Position numbers and translations under genes: made by a program
Shown here: positions 42,937-53,959 of the stretch, piece by piece
Numbering within the stretch: the stretch's first letter is position 1
Layout: every line of letters begins with the position of its first letter
The notes under the pieces: generated by a model
What the model was told of the DNA's origin: nothing
Databases searched by the model: none
The model's input: only the letters and a program-made list of their open reading frames with translations
Source: Globomyces pollinis-pini
Lineage: Eukaryota > Chytridiomycota > Chytridiomycetes > Rhizophydiales > Globomycetaceae
Direction of reading: 5' to 3'
Assembly (NCBI GenBank): GCA_025399215.1
Contig: MU621099.1
Coordinates: forward strand, 62,001 to 126,000
Length of the DNA stretch: 64,000 nucleotides

Positions 42937-45797
42937 ATGTCTGATAATCCAGCTTCACTTCCATACTTTACCAAACTACTGGATTTCTTTATAAATTACT
43001 ATTCTACTACTGATAATCACTTTGACTCAGTCATTGCTCTTCCTTGGTCTCTTTTACTAAACTACCCTGCACTGGACTGTCTCTCCCTATTGATTACAGC
43101 TCCTGCTTCTTTCTTACCCGCTCTCGACTTAGCTGCTACTCTTGTATGCTCATTGACTCTCACTCTTAGGCTGCTGAAAAATATTTGGAACGAATTCAAA
43201 TCAATTGGTTAAAGGATGTTCAACTCCCACAGAAATCTGTTCAACTACTACAATACAACTCTATCACTAAACTAAAGGATTTAAAACCTAGCCTTGTCGG
43301 TATCTGGCTTGTTTAACATTAGGGAAATTCGTCTCTGTGAAAGGCACAGTTGTGTCTGTGTCCCTCGTAAAGCCTCTCATATCACAAATGGTTTTCACTT
43401 GCGCTTTATGCAGGAAACCTTATCTAATCAAAGCTGTACTTGGAAAATTTAAACCTTTGTCAAAATGTTCTAAACTTGGTTGTCTATCAAAATCTTTCGT
43501 TCCTGACAGAACTTCAAATGATACTATCGTATCTGATTGCCAATATGTCACGTAAATACTCTTTCTTTATTCTCTCTTTTTGTTTTATCATGAAGTTGAC
43601 AATCTTTATGACCATGTTGATGGACACCAAAGGTGTTTGTGTCCTACTAAAACACATAAGATGATTATATATCCACTTTTTACCAATCGAAAAAGACTAA
43701 TATTTCAAAGCATCCAAGAAAAACTACCACAAGATCACCCTGAATACAAAAAAGTTCCCAAATCTTTACAATGCTATCTCCAAAAGAGTCTAGTAGACAG
43801 CGTTATTCCTGGTAACGTTGTTACATGTTCCGGGATCGTCCAAACACTGTCAACCCAAGATGGTATCGAATATCTTTAACTTCAACAGCAAAAAACAAAT
43901 CAAATACGGCTCATATGTTTTTCATGGTACTACTTAAACTATAACAATAGTATTTACAAGTTAATTCGATTGAAAAGATTGAAGAGGATGATGAGATACG
44001 GAAAGACACTCTTGAATTTTCTGATACTGATTTGCAGGGTATATTAGAAATTTACAACTTTGAAGGTTTAGCTATAGTGCTAATTATCTTAGGTACATTT
44101 TATGTAGTCCTTACGGCTAGGTATCTCTTTTTTCTATTCATTCCCTGCTAGGTATGTTAGTTTTGCTAATGATTAGGTAAATAAGAATCATTATTAAGAT
44201 TAGGTAAACAGTTCATGATTTATTCTAGGTGATTTGTTTAATCTCTTGGTTCATTCATTCTGTCCACCTATATTTGGACATGAAATTATTAAAGGTAGTC
44301 ATAATTTTGTTTAGTTTTCCAGCTGCTCTTTTACTGACTTTGTTTGGCGGCCGGCAACGTTCTCAAAGTCAGTCTACAATTCAACTACGCCCAGATCCAC
44401 ACATATTGGTTGTTGGTGATCCAGGTATTTCAGCTATTTTAATTTTAGGGCTTGGTAAGAGTCAATTGTTATTGGCAGCAGTAAATTTGTCGCCACGAGG
44501 TGTGTATGCAACTGGATCTACATCCACCACAGCCGCCTTTACGGCCAATGTGTCGAAAGATTCTTTTTCGGGAGATACTATCTTAGAGGCTGGTTACTTT
44601 CCATTAGCAGACCAAGGGTTGTGTTGTATTGATGAATTCGACAAATTAAAAGATTATAATCCTATTCTTCAGATTTTGGAAGAACAAGCTATAGCAGTGT
44701 CTAAGAATGGATTTCTATGTTCAATGCCTTGTCGAACAAGTGTTGTTGCCGCTGCTAATCCAACTGGTAATTATGTATATATAACATTAAAGGTGGTCAT
44801 TACGATAAAACAAAAACAATCGTGGAAAACTTGAAGATGAATGAAGTTCTCCTATCGAGGTTTGACTTGATTTTTGTCATGTTGGATAAAGCTGACCAAA
44901 CGATGGATCGATTTCTTTCTGACCATATCATGAAAGTAATCCAAACTTTACTTTTTCTTATATCAGATTCATAGCGGTAAACGGTTAGTCAAACAAGAAT
45001 TTACCAAAAATGGTATTTAATTGGTTGTTCATGATGTAGAGAATGGTGAGGCGACTGTTAACTCGCTATCAGAAAGATTGCATTTTGGAACAATGAATTC
45101 AGATCCAATTCCAACCAACTTATTACGAAAATACATATCGTACGCCAGAACATATTGTCAACCAAAGTAAGGAATATTCTGGTTAAGTTTAGGTTGACGA
45201 ACGAAGCGGCGGTAGCATTACAAGAATGTTATCTGCTTCTGAAAAAGTAATGATTCAAAGTTTAACAACTAGGAGTCGATCAAGGTAATAAAACCAAAAA
45301 GTAAATGAAATTGAAACCAGTGATGGGACTCCTGTACGTTCAATTCACTGATTGTTAGATTACCACTCGATACTTGGAATCAATGCTAAGACTATCAGAA
45401 GCAAGAGCCAGATCCGAATTACGTACGTCAAATTAATCTGAACTTAGGCGACAATATCACTCCTGAAGACGTTTCAGATATATTCGAGATTTTCAAATAC
45501 TCTCTGTAAGTAATCAACTCTTGACGATAGATTTCATCTTAATGACGAAGTTGGACAACTTGTGCAATCCAAACGGAAAGGGGGAGGGTCTAGTAAACAA
45601 GCCGAACTTAAGCTTTTACTGGAAGGATTACGAAAGACTAGTAATCAAACCGGTTCATCTTTCACATATGCACAAATTGTCAACCTTGCCAATCGTAATC
45701 CGATTCCATCTTAACATGGTTAGAATTGATGATTAAGAATGATGTGACAGTGATGTTGGAAACGTTGAATCATCAAGGTGCATTATTGTATTACTAA
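42937..45797 (+). CDS. MCM8: MCM8-type DNA helicase
   Basis: AAA+ helicase of the MCM family acting in homologous recombination and meiosis, usually with MCM9. Order of features: an N-terminal domain, zinc finger CALC-x18-C-x4-C (about 43400-43480), an OB-fold region (VDSVIPGNVVTCSGIVQTL), FCPPIFGHEIIKAALLLTLF followed by GG, Walker A GDPGLGKSQ, GVYATGSTSTTAAFTANVSK, Walker B LCCIDEFDK, sensor AAANP, arginine-finger region VLLSRFDL, then PKLTNEAAVALQ, ITTRYLESMLRLSEARAR and a C-terminal winged helix ending QGALLYY at 45797. The MCM8 identity rests on SPRGVYATG, LADQGLCCIDEFD and GHYDKTKTIVENLKM. About 18 introns of 23-36 nt are present; one of 24 nt splits Walker A (about 44426-44449). It also holds an array of six joined introns and two micro-exons (12 and 13 nt). 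Confidence 0.88.
44066..44228 (+). other. Array of six head-to-tail mini-introns in MCM8
   Basis: Six contiguous GT...AG units with zero-length exons: 44066-44092 (27 nt), 44093-44120 (28), 44121-44151 (31), 44152-44176 (25), 44177-44203 (27) and 44204-44228 (25). Flanking codons join as IYNFEG-DLFNLLVHSFCPP, which matches MCM8 without gap. The units are not copies of each other; they share only the ends and, in several, a CTAAT-like branch site. Confidence 0.8.
45273..45284 (+). other. 12-nt micro-exon in MCM8
   Basis: Flanked by introns 45247-45272 (26 nt) and 45285-45320 (36 nt). Together with the next micro-exon it gives LLLKKSRSSDGTPITTRY, colinear with the MCM8 family segment that precedes the conserved ITTR. 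Confidence 0.7.
45321..45333 (+). other. 13-nt micro-exon in MCM8
   Basis: Lies between introns 45285-45320 (36 nt) and 45334-45358 (25 nt). It codes S/D-G-T-P and restores phase into ITTRYLESMLRL. Confidence 0.7.
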
Positions 45798-46173
45798 TAA
45801 TAGGATTCTTGATTAGTAAAGGCAACCGTGTTTATCAGTTAACAGTATAAACAAAACATATGTATGTATTCATCAAATAAACTTGCATTATACTTATGTT
45901 GTATTTGTAAGATTGTCTACATATATTCACTATTGTCTTGGTAACAATTATACAACATTACCAATCTGACATATTTATTAATCAATTACAATGAATTGGC
46001 TTAATTAATGAGATTGACAAACAAGTAATAACATGTATAAAGACAATGATGATGTAAACGAACACAATGGATCCATTGTTGTTCATATAATAAGACAAGT
46101 GTTGATATTATTCTTCAACTCTTCTCCATCAATCATATTCAATACACTTCACAGTTAACTACTTACCATAAAA
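45798..46173. promoter_or_regulatory. AT-rich spacer between MCM8 and membrane protein 2
   Basis: 376 bp without a supported coding frame. Direct promoter candidates are TATAATAAG at about 46087 and a C/T-rich stretch just before the ATG (46110-46160). I see nothing else in it. Confidence 0.35.
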
Positions 46174-46914
46174 ATGTTTAATTTGGATCGCGTCAGATTG
46201 AAGGGGTTTGATTACGTTGACCGATATCAATTACAAATCATTAAATATTTGGGATCCATGCAAGTAGCTAACATGGTAGCATTTGCCATTGGAATTCTTC
46301 AATTAGTATTGATACTGTATAATATTGGATTGGTTATGACATGGTATCTGAATCAATTACGCGCATTAGCAATGGGGTTGGTGACGATGTGGGCAGTCAT
46401 GTCGGTTATTAGTGGAGTTTTTATGGTTGCATCATTAATGGCATGTATTCTTTGGCCGATTTGTGTTTTTCAAACCACTATAATGCTTGGTTTACAGGAT
46501 TGTCAACATTGGGTTCATATGCCACCTTATTATTCCGAAATATCTTTACTACAATCTTATTTAACTCATACGTTTATTGAATGGATTGACAAAAAACATC
46601 GCGATGTGGTGCACCATTCATTAATTCCTCTATTGCCACCTGAACTGGTGTTACAAGTGAATGAGAGATTGGATAAAATGAAAATCGAATCAATTCAGTC
46701 TGATTTACTTAATAATTCACTTTTGAAATCACCAATGGATCCTAGTGGTTTCTTATTTGGAATTATGGGAATATCTGAAGTGATGGTAGTTGTACACAAG
46801 AATGACGATAATCCAGTTTGGTTGTTAGTTGTTAGTAAGGATTTGTTTATGATGACGGCTTTTATGGTAACAGTTGGGTCGATAAGTAGTGTGATTTGGA
46901 CAGATGTATTGTAA
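46174..46914 (+). CDS. Multi-pass membrane protein, family member 2, unrecognised
   Basis: A 246-residue single-exon protein beginning MFNLDRVRLKGFDYVDRYQL. Membrane spans: MVAFAIGILQLVLILYNIGL (about 32-52), LVTMWAVMSVISGVFMVASL with MACILWPICVF (about 70-100), and a C-terminal hydrophobic pair (WLLVVSKDLFMMTAFMVTVG). The region between is helical and contains FIEWIDKKHRDVVHHSLIPL and LPPELVLQVNERLDKM. The general plan and the motifs LPPEL-x-LQV and WLLVVSKDLF parallel LPNEV-x-LLI and WLCVFSRDGF in the gene at 38852-39711. I infer distant paralogy by eye; a profile comparison would settle it. Function unknown. Confidence 0.65.
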   Translation: MFNLDRVRLKGFDYVDRYQLQIIKYLGSMQVANMVAFAIGILQLVLILYNIGLVMTWYLNQLRALAMGLVTMWAVMSVISGVFMVASLMACILWPICVFQTTIMLGLQDCQHWVHMPPYYSEISLLQSYLTHTFIEWIDKKHRDVVHHSLIPLLPPELVLQVNERLDKMKIESIQSDLLNNSLLKSPMDPSGFLFGIMGISEVMVVVHKNDDNPVWLLVVSKDLFMMTAFMVTVGSISSVIWTDVL

Positions 46915-47057
46915 TATACTATTTACTAAATTGCTTACAAGAATAAGAACACAATTTACGTGTCTTTTAAGTTTATTGTACACGTAGTGGAATGATTCTC
47001 ATTACAGATAATCCAGTCTGCTATGAAGTTGTATGGTGGGGTTGGTTAGGGTTATAA

Positions 47058-47077
47058 TTTTTTTTTATTTTTTTTTT
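47058..47077. repeat. T-rich run before CBF5
   Basis: A nearly pure T tract (20 bases with one A) about 14 bp before the CBF5 ATG; probably a nucleosome-depleting promoter element. Confidence 0.6.
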
Positions 47078-47090
47078 CTCACTTCAATCA

Positions 47091-48664
47091 ATGGGCAAAT
47101 CTAACACTGACTTTGATTCCATTAAACCTTCAAAGCAAGGAGCGTCACTCAACACCGAAGATTGGCCATTGTTGCTTAAGAATTATGACAAGTTGAATAT
47201 CAGAACTGCTCATTATACTCCAATTCCAAATGGTTCTGCTCCTTTAAAAAGAGATATCGATAGTTACGTTAAATATGGTGTCATCAACTTGGATAAACCA
47301 GCTAATCCTTCTTCTCATGAAGTGGTTGCTTGGATTCGTCGTATTTTGCGAGTGGAGAAAACTGGTCATTCAGGAACTTTGGATCCTAAAGTCACTGGTT
47401 GCTTAATTGTTTGCATTGACCGTGCTACTCGTTTGGTCAAGTCTCAACAAGGTGCTGGTAAAGAGTATGTGTGTGTTTTACGTTTACATGATGCCCTTGA
47501 AAATGAAAAGAAAATATCTCAAGGTGATATTGTTTGTCAATTAATGCTTTAGCTATTGAAACACTTACTGGTGCTCTTTTCCAACGTCCACCTTTAATAT
47601 CTGCTGTCAAACGTCAACTTCGTATCAGAACTATTCATGAATCTAAATTAATTGAATTTGATAATGATAGACATTTGGCTGTCTTTTGGGCTAGCTGTGA
47701 AGCTGGTACTTATATGAGAACCCTTTGTGTCCATTTAGGTTTATTGTTAGGCGTTGGTGGACACATGCAAGAATTACGTAGAGTTCGTTCTGGAGCAACT
47801 GGAGAAGATGTAACACAATTAATAATTTTAACATTCAAAGGACACTATGGTTACTATGCATGATGTTATGGATGCTCAATGGTTATTGGACAACACTAAA
47901 GATGAATCATACTTGCGAAGAGTGGTCAGACCATTAGAATCTTTATTGACCGGATTCAAGCGTATTGTTGTGAAGGACAGTGCTGTAAATGCTGTTTGCT
48001 ATGGTGCCAAGTTCATGATTCCTGGATTGTTGAGATACGAATCTGGTATTGATATTCATGAAGAGGTCGTGTTGATGACTACTAAAGGTATTTTTTGAAA
48101 TATTCTCATCTTTGAATAGGTGAAGCTATTGCTTTGGCATATGCTCTGATGTCTACTGCTGAAATGGCTTCATGCGATCATGGAGTCGTTGCTAAAATCA
48201 AGCGTGTTATTATGGAGCGTGATACATATCCACGTCGTTGGGGTCTTGGTCCAAGAGCTTCCGAAAAGAAGAAATTGATTGCTGATGGTAAATTGGACAA
48301 ATATGGTCGTGCCATTGAAGGAACTACTCCACAAAGTTGGACTAAAGGATTTGTAGACTATGCTGCGTAATTTCGCATTTATATTAATGTTAGTGGACAA
48401 TCGGATGCCAAAGCAACAAAGACAGAAGAACCTTCACCATTAATTGAAGATATCTCAGAGCCAGCTTCCAAGAAGAGGAAGGCCGAGTCAGACATTGAGG
48501 AATCACCTGTCAAAGAAAAGAAAGAAAAGAAGGAGAAGAAGGAAAAGAAAGAAAAGAAGGAAAAGAAAGGTAAGAATAACTCAATTAATTTTGTAGAAAA
48601 GAAAGATTCTGAAGATGAATCTAAAACTGAAAAGAAGAAATCTAAGAAGTCAAAGAAGGATTAG
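47091..48664 (+). CDS. CBF5: Dyskerin/CBF5 pseudouridine synthase
   Basis: Catalytic subunit of H/ACA snoRNPs that converts uridine to pseudouridine in rRNA and snRNA. TruB catalytic motif [17 protein letters not shown] with the nucleophile Asp lies at about 47370-47420. Other markers: [71 protein letters not shown], the PUA domain ([52 protein letters not shown]) and a Lys/Glu-rich C-terminal tail (repeats of KEKK). Introns: 29 nt near 47522, 29 nt near 47821, 32 nt near 48088, 27 nt near 48369 and 25 nt near 48570. The KEKK tail is coded by an AAAGAAAAGAAGG-type repeat at about 48510-48568. Confidence 0.93.
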
Positions 48665-48741
48665 TTATTCAGTGTTTTTATAATTGGGTTGAAAAATAAA
48701 TATTGATTTATTTCATAAAGGATGTTGTTTCTTTTACACTA

Positions 48742-50341
48742 TCATTTATTCTTTCTGGGTCTGAATTTATCTGGATTCATTTTCATTGCATATTGCAAGT
48801 GTTTTTGAGCTTTTGTACGTTTCAGTTTTGGTTTTTCATCAAAATCTACATCATTTTCGTCATCTTCTCTTGTAATAAGTTTACTAGATATTTCATGTGG
48901 CCATAAATCCCCCCAAAATGATTTTCGCGCATGTGAGTAAAGGGGATTTGGGTGAGATTTTGATATGGTAGTTCGTTGCCATAATCCTTCTGGGGAACAG
49001 ATATCCAAAACAGCATGTTTTGGTCGCTTTAGAGGAGGTAAAATAAGTCGCGGCCAATGGTACGATCGCTCTTGAAGTTGTAGAATGCTATTCGAAGCCG
49101 TTGAGGGTTCAATCGTTGGTCTTTTTGTTTTTCTCAACACAATAAACGAAAATTTAGAATCTTCATTACAATTTCTAGTTGATTTTGCATTTCTCTAACA
49201 AAATTAAAAAAGATATGAAGGATACCATGACAGTATTTAACGTTATGGATTGAGAAAAATGACACCAATGTCCATGCCGACTAGTAAGCACCGGACACTT
49301 CAATTCATGTGCACACTACTATTAATAACTATAGTCAATCATACTGGAGCTACCACATGCAACTCTTGATTTTCTTTCTTGGCTAAATCAATCAATTGCT
49401 GTCTTGCATTTGCAATGATTTGAAATCCTATCGGTGTTCCACGATCGATCAGTATTAGTGTATCTTTGGTTTGTTTCCATAGTGTTTCAACAGTGAAGGT
49501 ACGGTTGGTATCGTTTGGTAATTCGGATAATGTAAATGCTGATATGACCAAATCTGATTGTTCTTCCTTGTATTGTTAATATTTTGTTTTTACCGTATTA
49601 TACTTGGATTGAATAGGTAAATATCGTTTTAGCTTTAAATCTTTGATTGATAATTCAGGATTTTCTAATATGATTTAGTCGCCATAATTCTTACTTGAAA
49701 AAGATTCAACAATATTTAACATTGATTCTGATACATCGATGGCAGTCATTTGTTTTATGGATGAATTCCAGAATTGTTGAATGGCCCTGATGTTAGTGAT
49801 TTAATTTACCATAATGCTGTTCCAGGACCTGTACCAAAATCGGTTACTGATTCTGGTTTGAAATTAGGAATTCGTTTGTTGATTTGTGATAATACATTGT
49901 AGATTGCTCCATAAGTAGGAATCATACGAGATGCAACATACGCAGCTGATTCATATTTATCGTAACTGAGAGAATGTGGTTGTAAATTAGGTACTGGTAA
50001 GTTATTTTCGATCGCTAGTAGTTGAATCGAATGAATTTGAATGTACCTGTCCTTTCAGCAATAGATTTGAGTAGTGGGCTACCAGTAGACATCAAAGAAG
50101 TTTGAATTCGTTGTGTACATTCTTTAATAGTTAAACGATGAAATGGTTGCATCCATATTTTCATTTCATGCTCTAATGGTTTAGGAATGGATACCAATCC
50201 AATTCTACTGGTTGCCATTGATTTCATATCATCAAAGAGTGCTGTTGAATCTGACTCTGTTGTATAGAGTTTTGCAATACTTTTTAGCCTTGATTTTGAA
50301 TTTCGAATTCCACCTCCAGTCCAGTGTAATCTGGTGAACAT
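48742..50341 (-). CDS. RSM22: RSM22/METTL17-type mitochondrial ribosome assembly factor
   Basis: Mitochondrial small-subunit assembly factor with a methyltransferase-like fold and an iron-sulfur site. Features: N-terminal MFTRLHWTGGGIRNSKSRLK (presequence-like), SYDKYESAAYVASRMIPTYG, the SAM-type glycine loop TDFGTGPGTALW, DVSESML, VISAFTLSELPNDTNR, LILIDRGTPIGFQII, then CAHELKCPVL and HWCHFSQ with cysteines in the family Fe-S spacing, and a C-terminal SFWGDLWPHEISSKL followed by a basic tail. Introns of 25-35 nt are at about 50035, 49820, 49700, 49570, 49320-49349 (30 nt) and 49145-49200. The separate C-terminal frame at 48742-49140 belongs to this gene. Converges with CBF5 (77 bp). Confidence 0.85.
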
Positions 50342-50588
50342 TTTTTGTTAAAGGTTATTTTGCTTTTTTTTTTACAACTTACAGTGAAATCTATTGAATT
50401 TTTATGGATACTGGAACGCAATTCCAATGGATACCGAAACCCGTAAATTTGATATTGAACAGGTTTTTAAATTACCGAGTAATATTCACAATGCAAAAGG
50501 ATGGAATCGATTTAGAACAGACGCGTTAACTTGTATTTATTTGGTTATGTAGACAAAAGTTCTTGTATTATACTGAAGTATGATATAA

Positions 50589-51988
50589 TTGTTCAAATAT
50601 TGTAGACGTTCACAATTTGATAGTTTAGAAAAGTGTGGAGTTTCATCTCATTCTTCAACTTTCCCAATTATGAATCCAACAACAATTGCAATTCATAAAA
50701 ACGTTACCCCAAATTGGAACTCCAAAGCAGTTACTTCAGATGCGAAATTATATCCAAGTTACAAGGCAGCTTGGTTAACAGATGTACAATTTGGAAAAAA
50801 CCAAATATTTCGAATTCAATTGGATTCAGGTTCAAGCGATACTTGGGTAAGAGGGCCAGATTGCTTAAATCCTACAAATGATGGTAGTTGTGATGGTTCT
50901 AAACTGGATTTATCCGATAATTCCATCGTTTCCTTTCAATCTCCACCGCTTAATTACACTGCCGAATATGCAGATGGGAACTTTACCGCCGATGTTTATA
51001 CTTGTCCAGTTCAGATTGGTACATTAAAGGCAACGATCCCAATTGGTGTTGCACGCGTTATGGACAATGATTATTATTTAGATGGTTTGCTGGGTTTCGG
51101 ATTTGTAGGATTGTCTAGTATATCGAGAAAGACAAAAAAGAACTCTGTGTACTTTGATAATCTTGGGTTTACGAAATTGCAGGAAATAATTGGGTTTTAT
51201 ATTTCAAACTTTACGGAACCTACCCCAGGTCAGATTACATTTGGAGGGATAGATTCCAAGCGTTTTTATCCTCCAATTCATTACATGCCAGTTATTAAAG
51301 AGAATGGGTTGTACCAGCACTGGGCATTTTCTTTAGTGAATTTTACTGTAACTATCCCCGGAGTCAATTCCATTAAAAACGTTTCACTTATGACTGTAAA
51401 TACATCAAATGCGATTATCGATACGGGGACAACCCAAATAAAGCTCGACAAAGATATCGTGCATAGGATCAACGTGGATGCGTTAGGGGCGAAATATAAT
51501 GGGTTGAATTATCAATTCGATTGTGATGTACCATTACCAGATATAATATTTAATGATGGTGATTTTGAATTTATCCTTCCTTCTTTGATCTATCGGCGCA
51601 AGATTGATATTGACATATGTTTTTCAGTTATTGTTCCAACTACTGACGAAACTGCAGTATTTGGTGACTACTTTTTATCACAGTACTATTCTATATTTGA
51701 TAAATCAACGGGTATGTCAGGTAGTGTCACTGATTATTTGTAGAGCCACCCCGAATAGGACTTGCCAAAGCCAATCATCAGTTGATCGTTAGCAATATCA
51801 CGCAGCTAAATAGCAGTTTTTTTGTATTCATGGGGATCGGACTAGGTGTACTTGTGGTTGCCCTCTTGATTTGTGTGTGGTTTTTGATCCGAAAGGCAGT
51901 GAGACGTCAATACACTGCTTTAGAGAGAAGGCCTGAGATGTACATGGAACCAGTAATTGTTCAAGTAGGAGAACACAGAGAAGAGTGA
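50589..51988 (+). CDS. Pepsin-like aspartyl protease with C-terminal membrane anchor
   Basis: A1-family aspartic peptidase. First catalytic motif LDSGSSDTW (Asp at about 50823), flap region YTAEYADGNFTADVY (flap Tyr seen), second catalytic motif IIDTGTTQIKLDK (about 51415-51440), and cysteine pairs. A 23-nt intron near 51720-51742 joins to PPRIGLAKANHQ and a transmembrane helix FFVFMGIGLGVLVVALLICV (about 51820-51880) with a basic stop-transfer and cytosolic tail ending GEHREE at 51988, so it is a membrane-anchored yapsin/BACE-like layout. The N-terminus is unresolved: exons probably lie between about 50400 and 50589, but I could not assemble a convincing signal peptide there. Coordinates give the part I can support. 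Confidence 0.85.
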
Positions 51989-52226
51989 AATACTCACATA
52001 TCGTTCTTGTGTATCTTTGGATGTATCTGGTATTTCTTTTGAATAGTCTATCTGATTACAATAAAACACAAATATGTATTACAATTTGTAGCTCAAATTA
52101 GTATTATTTTCCGGTTATACAAAACCATCCAAGATGTGTACACGCCAAGTTATACTATTACACGAAAATTAAATAGTATTTCAATGGAGAATACTAATTT
52201 CTATTAAAAATAGTTATTATTGTTAG
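51989..52226. other. AT-rich spacer between aspartyl protease and septin
   Basis: 238 bp with no coding frame of note; it may contain a 5' exon of the septin gene that I could not assign. Confidence 0.35.
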
Positions 52227-52322
52227 CATTACGAAATCACCACACCAACAATTACTACCACCAACACCACTAATACTACTACCATCACAACAACTATTAC
52301 TATCAATACTATTCCTATAACT
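52227..52322 (+). repeat. Imperfect ACN/ATT trinucleotide repeat
   Basis: About 30 triplets of ACC/ACA/ACT/ATT/AAT form. Read in the frame that joins the septin exon it would code a Thr/Asn/Ile-rich run (TTTNTTNTTTITTT). The frame is open to the exon at 52398, so it may be coding, 5' UTR or promoter. Confidence 0.7.
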
Positions 52323-52397
52323 AATACTGAACTAATTTCACGTTGGCGTAAAAAAGCCCAGTCTATTTCACCTTCGTTTGTGCCACTCTTTTCTTTA

Positions 52398-53892
52398 ATG
52401 CCTTTGGTAAACATCAAAAATTAACATCAGGAATATGCCCTTCAATTTCGTAATAAAAATCCAGATCCAGGTCCTTGGAAGCTACCTCGTTCAGTTTCTA
52501 TGAGACCTTCAGCTTCTATTGGAATTGACGATTTACCAAATCAACAAGCTAAACGTTCAAAAAGAAGGCCTTACTCTTTTAATATTATGGTTGCTGGGGA
52601 ATCTGGTTTGGGTAAAACTACCTTCTTAAACACTTTGTTTAATGCCCCATTGACTGAACAAATCGTCCCTCAACATTTACTCTCCTCAAAAACTGTCGAT
52701 ATTGTCCCTACTACCTTTGGTTTGTTATCATTTTAATTGATTTTTTATTTAGACTTGAACGAAGAGGGTGTTTCATTACAATTGACTGTTATTGACACTC
52801 CTGGTATTTCTTTATTCTTTTTGACTTTACAGGATTTGGGGATCAACTAAATCGTGAAACAAAGTATGAAATATCTTATTTAATATTTCTAGTTTCGAAC
52901 CTATTATCAATTACATCGAAAAACAACACGATAAATATTTTGAAGCTGAAAAAGCTGTTCAAATTAGAGGAACGATCCCAGATACACGAGTGCATTGTTT
53001 ACTATATTTTCTTCCTCCCTATGGAAATCAAAGGTTTTCATTCTTGATTAACAATCAGAGTAAAGGATTTAGATGCTGAGTTCTTACAAAGAATCTGCTC
53101 AAAAGTAAATGTTGTGCCGGTCATTGCAAAAGCTGATTCTCTTTCTCCTGAGGAAATTAGCATTTACAAACGAGCTGTAATTTGATTATTATCTTATTCA
53201 TCCCATAGATTCTCAGAGACCTGGAACAGCATGATATTCGGTGTTATCCAACCTATCACTCAGAAGATCGTGAAATGATTGCTCAATTGGAACAATATAT
53301 TCCATTTTCAGTTATTGGAAGCGATAAATTAATCAACGTGGGAGGCAAGATGGTGCGTGGTAGAACTTATCGCTGGGGTTCATGTGAAGGTATAGCATTG
53401 TACCAGAATAACTTTTTTAGTGGAAAATCCGCTTCATTGTGATTTTGTCCATCTGCGGGAAATGCTAATTAGGTATATTCACCAGGGTTTTTATTCATTA
53501 TTAGTACAAATATGCAAGATTTAATCGACACCACTCATTCTACGCATTATGCAGCCTATCGAGGTGTGAAAATAAGAGGCAAAGGACGACCAGAATCATT
53601 TTTGGCATGTGATGAATTTTATGAATCCAGGATTGAAAATGCCAAACGATCGTTGGCTGAAGAAATGCAAAAGAAGGAAGAAGCTATGAGACAAAGATTT
53701 GTGGGTAAAGTGCGAGAAAAGGAACAAACCTTACGGTATTATTCTTTGTTTTGATTTTTTCTCAGAGAACGTGAAGAAGCATTGAATAGCACACGTCAAA
53801 AAATGCTTGAAGAGCTGGAAGCATTACGAAAAACGGTGGAAGCGGAAGAAGTTTCTTACAATGAGTTAGTGATTGCAAAGGGAAAGAAGTAG
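52398..53892 (+). CDS. Septin GTPase
   Basis: Filament-forming GTPase of the cell cortex, septum and polarity sites. G1 motif GESGLGKTTFLNTL (about 52595), polybasic segment KRSKRRPYSF just before it (lipid binding), G3 DTPG (about 52797), the septin block FEPIINYIEKQHDKYFEAEK, CLLYFLPPYGNQ, VKDLDAEFLQRI, G4 AKADSLSPEEI, SVIGSD, the septin unique element region GRTYRWGSCEVENPLHCDFV with LREMLI, and a C-terminal coiled coil (about 53620-53890) ending IAKGKK. The most conservative start is ATG 52398, joined by a 24-nt intron to EYALQFRNKNPDPGPWKLPR; a longer Thr/Asn-rich N-terminus is possible. The coiled coil suggests a CDC3/CDC11/CDC12-type rather than a CDC10-type septin. Confidence 0.9.
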
Positions 53893-53927
53893 TAATGTGG
53901 CGTTGGAAATCTGGATTTCATTCAAAT

Positions 53928-53955
53928 AAAAAAAAAATTAAAAAAAAAAAAAAAA
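53928..53955. repeat. Poly-A run in septin-NOC4 spacer
   Basis: Twenty-eight bases, all A but two T, in the 67-bp gap between the septin stop and the NOC4 ATG. It may combine the septin 3' end signal and the NOC4 promoter. Confidence 0.7.
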
Positions 53956-53959
53956 GTTT

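Noticed and set aside
52229..52417. Minus-strand Val-rich frame opposite the septin 5' region
   Set aside because: Produced by the trinucleotide repeat; low complexity only.
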